From Promethearchaeia archaeon (GTDB lineage: Archaea > Asgardarchaeota > Lokiarchaeia > Sigyniarchaeales > SOKP01): a stretch of 9,945 nt of DNA. The stretch is from positions 1-9,945 of the forward strand of contig JAHQWS010000030.1 of NCBI GenBank assembly GCA_029856295.1. The letters are read 5' to 3'. The notes under the pieces were generated by a model, which saw only the letters and a program-made list of their open reading frames with translations, made no database searches and was not told the DNA's origin. Position 1 is the stretch's first letter, and each line of letters begins with the position of its first letter. This document shows positions 6,634-9,945 of the stretch, in pieces. The position numbers and the translations under genes were made by a program.

Positions 6634-7029
6634 ATGAGTAGAGAAAAAATTAAATGGTGTATTGTGCATATACTTTCTAGCTATAACAATTCAATTGTGA
6701 CAGCTACGGATTTGTCAGGGGCTGAAACATTCGCAAAATGCACAGGTGGTATGGTAACCAAGGCTGATCGTGATGAAAGTAGCCCATATGCTGCAATGCA
6801 ATGTGGATTCAGAGTGGCAAACGACCTCAAGGATAAAGGTATAACAGGTATTCATATTAAAGTAAGAGCTCCGGGGGGTAATAAAGCACAAACACCCGGT
6901 CCTGGTGCTCAAGCATGTATCCGAGCTTTAGCTAGATCAGGCCTACAAATCGGTAGAATTGAAGAAGTAACACCAAAATCTCATGATCACTGTAGACGCA
7001 AGGGCGGACACAGAGGTCGCCGGGTATAA
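6634..7029 (+). CDS. rps11: Small ribosomal subunit protein uS11
   Basis: 131 aa, a platform protein next to the mRNA exit and E site. Conserved blocks visible are CIVHILSSYNNSIVTATDLSGAET, shown here only in part as SSYNNSIVTATD, then GGMVTKADRDESSPYAA, APGGNKAQTPGPGAQA, IRALARSGLQIGRIEEVTP, and the basic end GGHRGRRV. A weak AAGGT site (6622-6626) lies seven bases before ATG 6634. It is the last gene of the ribosomal cluster; in most archaea the RNA polymerase subunit gene rpoD comes next, but it does not here. Confidence 0.96.
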   Translation: MSREKIKWCIVHILSSYNNSIVTATDLSGAETFAKCTGGMVTKADRDESSPYAAMQCGFRVANDLKDKGITGIHIKVRAPGGNKAQTPGPGAQACIRALARSGLQIGRIEEVTPKSHDHCRRKGGHRGRRV

Positions 7030-7099
7030 TTAATGAAATTGATTATCTAAAAATTGAATTATCTCTTTAAAAAAAATTCAATAATCATTAATTATTTTT
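7029..7099 (+). terminator. AT-rich nested hairpin with T-run after uS11
   Basis: Begins at the last base of the uS11 stop. The outer arms ATTAATGA (7029-7036) and TCATTAAT (7085-7092) pair perfectly over 8 bp. The inner arms ATTGAATT (7053-7060) and AATTCAAT (7075-7082) also pair over 8 bp. TTTTT follows at 7095-7099. This looks like the end of the ribosomal transcript. The stems are A/T only, so the T-run rather than the hairpin may do the work. Confidence 0.5.
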
Positions 7100-7145
7100 A
7101 GGTTATGTATTTAAAAAGATTAATAAAACAAGATTTCAGAATCAC

Positions 7146-7376
7146 TTATTCTTGATTCCGAGATTTTTCGTTTCTCACTAAGAAATAAACAATCCAACTA
7201 GCGATAGGGACCAATAATACAATTAATAGCCATAGTTCGGCATTTAATTTTCTTTTAACCGCATCTTTATAGATATATTGAGCCATATAAATATACACTA
7301 TAAGAAATGCTATCCATATTATTAAGCGTAAAAGGGGATATTCAGTTCGAACTTCCACTATTGTTGCCATCAACAT
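7146..7376 (-). CDS. Small two-helix membrane protein, unknown function
   Basis: About 76 aa from ATG 7376 (MLMATIVEVRTEYP...); ATG 7370 would give 74. A longer frame from TTG 7445 is possible but less likely, because its extra residues look like translated AT-rich leader. Two membrane helices are visible: LLRLIIWIAFLIVYIYMA and ELWLLIVLLVPIASWIVYFL, separated by a basic loop KDAVKRKLN, with a charged tail RNEKSRNQE. The second half recalls small archaeal membrane proteins in which a polar N-A-E-L-W start leads into a P-containing helix ending in YFLVR; no function follows from that. Single gene, TAA stop, opposite to its neighbours. Confidence 0.65.
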   Translation of the reverse strand: MLMATIVEVRTEYPLLRLIIWIAFLIVYIYMAQYIYKDAVKRKLNAELWLLIVLLVPIASWIVYFLVRNEKSRNQE

Positions 7377-7533
7377 AATATTTTCACTTTCTTTGAAATA
7401 TTTCAATAAAAAAAAGTTCTGATTAAGTAATATATCTAATATCAAGTATTTAAATTTAAGACATCTTAGTTTCTACTTCATTCCTTTAAATTAGTTTTGA
7501 ATTAGAAAGATTGAATTAATAAATTAATAAATC

Positions 7534-7541
7534 TATATATT
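7534..7541 (+). promoter_or_regulatory. Possible TATA box for the 544-aa protein gene
   Basis: TATATATT about 90 bases before ATG 7629. The 7446-7628 stretch holds divergent promoters but is nearly all A/T, so the assignment is weak. A Shine-Dalgarno-like GGAGATC (7598-7604) is unusually far, 24 bases, from the ATG. Confidence 0.25.
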
Positions 7542-7628
7542 ACAAAAAAATAAATTATTGAATAGTTACTTATTACTTAAAGAAATTTTTATTCTGAGGA
7601 GATCAATTAAATTTTCAAATGATTCTTT

Positions 7629-9263
7629 ATGAGTGAAAACGAATTACTAAAAGAAATAAAGAATATTTTCCTTCATTTAACAGATCAAGAACCTACTCCC
7701 GATGAGGAAATTGAAGCAAGAGATCAATTAATTGATCTATTCGAGAATTTAAAGATAATAAATGCATTTCCTCTACAAATAAATCTTATTGAAGATATTC
7801 TTTTCAAACTTAAAAATTGGGACACATTAGATTTATGGTTTAAAGAAGTAGAGGGATTAACAGAGAATATTGATAAATTTTTAAGATTTTCTGGAGTTAA
7901 GAAAGAATTAACGAAAGTTCAAGTAGTTGACGAGAGTGGGGAAATATTAGAATCGAATGCACGCACCGAGGTTGAAGTTCCGCAAATAGATGTTTCAGAT
8001 ATAGTTTTTCAAGTTACTGAGCAATTTAAAGATGAAATTGGCAGTTTAAAAAATACAATTGAAACACTAAAAAAAGAATTAGACGGTAAAGAGGAAAGAC
8101 TTCAAGGACTTTCTCAAAAGAAGCCCATCCAAAAAATTATTCCTAAGAAAGAAATAAAACTTGCTCCACCAGAGATCAAAATTCCCTCAATAAAAAGACC
8201 TGAAAAAGCTCCCCACATAAAGGTTCATATTGAACAAAGTACTGAAGATAGTATAGAGCTTCCTGAACCACCTATAGAAGATGAAATTGAGGATACAGAA
8301 TTTGAAGAAGAAATGGAGATACCTGAGATAACTGAGGAGTCTTTAATGGAGCAAATTAAATCCACAGGATCTTTAGAGAAACCAAAATTAACTCCTATGA
8401 TTTCAGAAATACCGAGTATGGAAACTAAGTCCGAAATTCCGTTTAAGCTCACACAAATCCCTGCAAAAGAAAAAGAAATGGATGAAGAAGAAGTGGATTT
8501 ATCACCTATATCTGTTGAAAAACCGGAAATTATGAATATATCTGAAGACGATACACAATTAACGCCATTACCAACTGAAAGGCCTAAGTCTATGAAAACA
8601 ACAGATGTAGATACGGACCTTATGCCAATTCCATCAGAGCCAACAATGTCAGAAACTTCCGAAGAGCAAGTTTCAATTCCAATTCCTACGGAAACTGAAG
8701 AAAAACCATTTTTAACTACAATAACTAGTTCGAAACCAAAAATCTCACCCTTTAGTATCGAAGAAATTGATACTGAAACTATTAAGTCTAGCGGAACTGA
8801 TCTTTTTAATGTCCTCTCGTCAGTGGCTAGCAGATCTTCCGAACAAACATTAGAACCGGAGAAAGGGACAGAACCGGAACCCGTTAAAGATAAAATGAAA
8901 AAAGAAGCGAAAAAGAAAGAGGCAGACTTAATCCCCCAAACAATAGAACTTTTTCCTAAAGCAGTAGAACCAATTCCTAAAACAGTTGAGCCAGTACCCC
9001 CCCCTCCTGAGACGTATGTAATTGAACCCGAAAAAAGTATTGATGCTTTACCTAAAGATAAAGATACATTATACCAAGAATTAATTGCCCTTGAAGGAAG
9101 GAGATATTCATTAGAAAAAAGCTATAAAGATTTGAGTAACAGTTATGGTGGTGGAATAGTAGATGAATTCGAATTTAATAATCGAAGTGAGGGTCTTAAA
9201 AACCAATTAGATGAAATTAGTTCTCGAATAACTAAAATAAGAAGAATAATTGCAAGTTTGTAA
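7629..9263 (+). CDS. Large disordered Pro/Glu-rich protein with helical ends, unknown function
   Basis: 544 aa; I do not recognise the family. Residues 1-95 look like a compact alpha-helical domain (NELLKEIKNIFLHL, then NLIEDILFKLKNWDTLDLWF). Residues 125-160 form a probable coiled coil (VTEQFKDEIGSLKNTIETL). Residues 165-475 are low complexity, rich in Pro, Glu, Lys, Ser and Thr and probably disordered, with short tandem repeats. Residues 479-544 form a helical hairpin: LYQELIALEGRRYSLEKSY, a Gly turn, and LDEISSRITKIRRI. There is no signal peptide or membrane segment, so it is likely cytosolic. The design, folded ends on a long acidic tether, suits a scaffold or cytoskeletal/membrane-linked adaptor, which is inference only. 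ATG 7629 is the only start after the in-frame stop at 7620. Confidence 0.85.
   Translation: MSENELLKEIKNIFLHLTDQEPTPDEEIEARDQLIDLFENLKIINAFPLQINLIEDILFKLKNWDTLDLWFKEVEGLTENIDKFLRFSGVKKELTKVQVVDESGEILESNARTEVEVPQIDVSDIVFQVTEQFKDEIGSLKNTIETLKKELDGKEERLQGLSQKKPIQKIIPKKEIKLAPPEIKIPSIKRPEKAPHIKVHIEQSTEDSIELPEPPIEDEIEDTEFEEEMEIPEITEESLMEQIKSTGSLEKPKLTPMISEIPSMETKSEIPFKLTQIPAKEKEMDEEEVDLSPISVEKPEIMNISEDDTQLTPLPTERPKSMKTTDVDTDLMPIPSEPTMSETSEEQVSIPIPTETEEKPFLTTITSSKPKISPFSIEEIDTETIKSSGTDLFNVLSSVASRSSEQTLEPEKGTEPEPVKDKMKKEAKKKEADLIPQTIELFPKAVEPIPKTVEPVPPPPETYVIEPEKSIDALPKDKDTLYQELIALEGRRYSLEKSYKDLSNSYGGGIVDEFEFNNRSEGLKNQLDEISSRITKIRRIIASL
8493..8715 (+). repeat. Degenerate tandem repeat encoding Pro-centred units in the disordered region
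   Basis: Residues about 289-362 contain four similar units of roughly 20 aa. Each has a (D/Q/S)-hydrophobic-x-Pro-hydrophobic-(S/P) core followed by an acidic stretch: DLSPISVEKPE, QLTPLPTERPK, DLMPIPSEP and VSIPIPTETEEKP. A second short repeat, PK(A/T)VEP, recurs near residues 440-455. Confidence 0.55.
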
Positions 9264-9293
9264 AGGTTTTATATCTCTAACTTTATCTTTATT

Positions 9294-9452
9294 GTTCAAG
9301 CTCTTAAAATCTAATTTATAATTTATTCTAAAAAAATTAACTCTCTCCCCTCTTTTTACTTGTATATTTATCTCTTTTAAAGCAACTACTGAAACTGCGT
9401 AGCATACATATGTTTTTGAAAGATCTTTAATATCAATAGCTAATTGATCCAT
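9294..9452 (-). pseudogene. Decayed N-terminus of an ABC transporter ATP-binding protein
   Basis: From ATG 9452 the minus strand reads LAIDIKDLSKTY, then VVALKEINIQVKRGE, the standard opening of ABC ATPases up to the strand before the P-loop. The next residues still align with the family GE-x-V-x-F-x-GPNGAGKTT in register, but the Walker A glycines and the Lys-Thr are lost: N, R, I, Y, L and D stand where G, G, P, G, G and K are expected (9303-9339). The frame then drifts into meaningless sequence and runs into the 3' end of the neighbouring gene. The Q-loop, signature and Walker B are absent. Only about 35 residues are good, so this is a remnant rather than a working gene. Confidence 0.6.
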
Positions 9453-9473
9453 TTTTTGTATAAAAAGGGGAAA

Positions 9474-9617
9474 ATGAAGGGCGATTTCTTTATGAGTATT
9501 AATTTGTTAAATATAATTATAATTTTTATTTTTAACATTTTAGTTGAATATACTCCCTTTATAAAATTTCATCAATTTTTCAGGGGGGATCATCAGAAAG
9601 CTTCTGATCTTCAATAA
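9474..9617 (+). CDS. Possible 47-aa membrane peptide (doubtful)
   Basis: ATG 9474 to TAA 9615-9617, with GGGG three bases upstream that could act as a Shine-Dalgarno site. It has a hydrophobic core INLLNIIIIFIFNILV and a polar tail ending KASDLQ. AT-rich DNA readily encodes Ile/Phe runs, so this may be chance. It is the only open frame of note in 9453-9633, which otherwise shows nothing recognisable. Confidence 0.2.
   Translation: MKGDFFMSINLLNIIIIFIFNILVEYTPFIKFHQFFRGDHQKASDLQ
9592..9608. repeat. Perfect 7-bp inverted repeat downstream of nadE
   Basis: ATCAGAA-AGC-TTCTGAT, 26 bases past the nadE stop on the minus strand. Next to it is a run of six G (9583-9588), conspicuous in this AT-rich DNA. 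No U-tract follows on the minus strand, so it does not look like a classic terminator; it could be a 3' end hairpin or a protein site. Confidence 0.4.
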
Positions 9618-9633
9618 ATCTTAAATTATCATT

Positions 9634-9945
9634 TTAATTTTTGTCTATTTCAAAAAAAGGTGGAATTTTATTTTTGTGTTCCGCCAATTTCATCATCTTT
9701 AATACTTTTTCAACATCCTCAGCATTTAGATTATTTAAATCTAAATAATGATCAAATCTGTATAAAATTTCGTCTAACAAATCATATGTCATACCAATTT
9801 CACCCTCATCAGTTTGTCCTTGCCAAAGTCCTGCACTTGGTGGTTTTTTGATTATTTTCTCTGGTATGCCGAGAATTTGAGCAATTCTTCTCACTTCACA
9901 TTTATATAGAGAAGCTAACGGCTCGAAATCGGCTGCGCCATCACC
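9634..9945 (-). CDS. nadE: NAD+ synthetase, C-terminal part (cut by window edge)
   Basis: Last step of NAD+ synthesis: amidation of deamido-NAD+ with ATP and ammonia. The final 103 residues are visible, and the rest lies beyond the window. GDGAADFEPLASLYKCEV matches the conserved region that follows the adenylation site. KPPSAGLWQGQTDEGEIGMTY is the family hallmark, seen as PPSAGLWQGQTDE then IGMTYDLLD, which covers the deamido-NAD and ATP contacts. The C-terminal helices end in KIPPFFEIDKN, usual for archaeal enzymes. An apparent start at 9894 is an internal GTG coding Val. The ammonia-dependent or fused-glutaminase form cannot be told from this part. TAA stop. Confidence 0.93.
   Translation of the reverse strand, partial: GDGAADFEPLASLYKCEVRRIAQILGIPEKIIKKPPSAGLWQGQTDEGEIGMTYDLLDEILYRFDHYLDLNNLNAEDVEKVLKMMKLAEHKNKIPPFFEIDKN

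Noticed and set aside
6715..6912. Minus-strand frame opposite uS11
   Set aside because: Shadow of a highly conserved ribosomal gene.
8225..8452. Minus-strand Ser/Ile-rich frame opposite the disordered protein
   Set aside because: Low-complexity mirror of the Glu/Pro-rich coding strand.
9660..9851. Plus-strand 63-aa frame at the right end
   Set aside because: Opposite strand of nadE, which has clear family motifs.
1..9945. CRISPR arrays, tRNA or rRNA genes, insertion sequences
   Set aside because: No regularly spaced repeats, no cloverleaf with a T-loop motif outside coding DNA, no transposase-like frame and no flanking terminal inverted repeats were seen by eye.

Overview
This AT-rich window is archaeal. 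The evidence is a uS13-uS4-uS11 cluster with archaeal-length proteins, HdrA and MvhD homologues, TATA-like promoters and U-tract ends. The best guess is an Asgard archaeon of the Lokiarchaeota kind. HdrA carries two in-frame UGA codons and MvhD one, all at positions that are cysteine in the families, and published work reports multi-Sec proteins and eukaryote-like SECIS elements from Lokiarchaeota. Methanococcales also make Sec-HdrA and Sec-VhuD, but they use the rare type-2 SerRS. The SerRS here is the common type with an N-terminal coiled coil, which argues against them. The lineage is an inference.

Layout. (1) Positions 1-1225, minus strand: the N-terminal two thirds of seryl-tRNA synthetase, preceded by a small unknown protein made of two internal repeats. 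(2) Positions 1226-1446: a divergent intergenic region with a TATA-like element and a strong Shine-Dalgarno sequence. (3) Positions 1447-5493, plus strand: a redox operon of selenoprotein HdrA (665 aa, UGA at codons 19 and 203), selenoprotein MvhD (143 aa, UGA at codon 19) and an FrhB-type F420-binding iron-sulfur protein with an extra N-terminal helical domain. A hairpin with several SECIS-like features lies just after the MvhD stop. (4) Positions 5632-7029: ribosomal proteins uS13, uS4 and uS11, ending in an AT-rich hairpin with a T-run. The usual rpoD does not follow. (5) Positions 7146-7376, minus: a small two-helix membrane protein. (6) Positions 7629-9263, plus: a 544-aa, largely disordered Pro/Glu-rich protein with helical ends. 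(7) Positions 9264-9633: a decayed start of an ABC transporter ATPase and otherwise near-empty AT-rich DNA. (8) Positions 9634-9945, minus: the C-terminal part of NAD+ synthetase.

How the genes work together. HdrA is the flavin-based electron-bifurcating subunit of heterodisulfide-reductase-type complexes, MvhD passes electrons to it through a 2Fe-2S cluster, and FrhB proteins exchange hydride with coenzyme F420. The operon therefore looks like an F420-linked (or similar) electron entry module for an HdrA complex. No HdrB, HdrC or hydrogenase large subunit is in the window.

The main point for annotation is that ordinary gene calling breaks HdrA into fragments and truncates MvhD, because three UGA codons are read as stops. 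Every confidently called gene with a visible end stops at UAA or UAG, never UGA.
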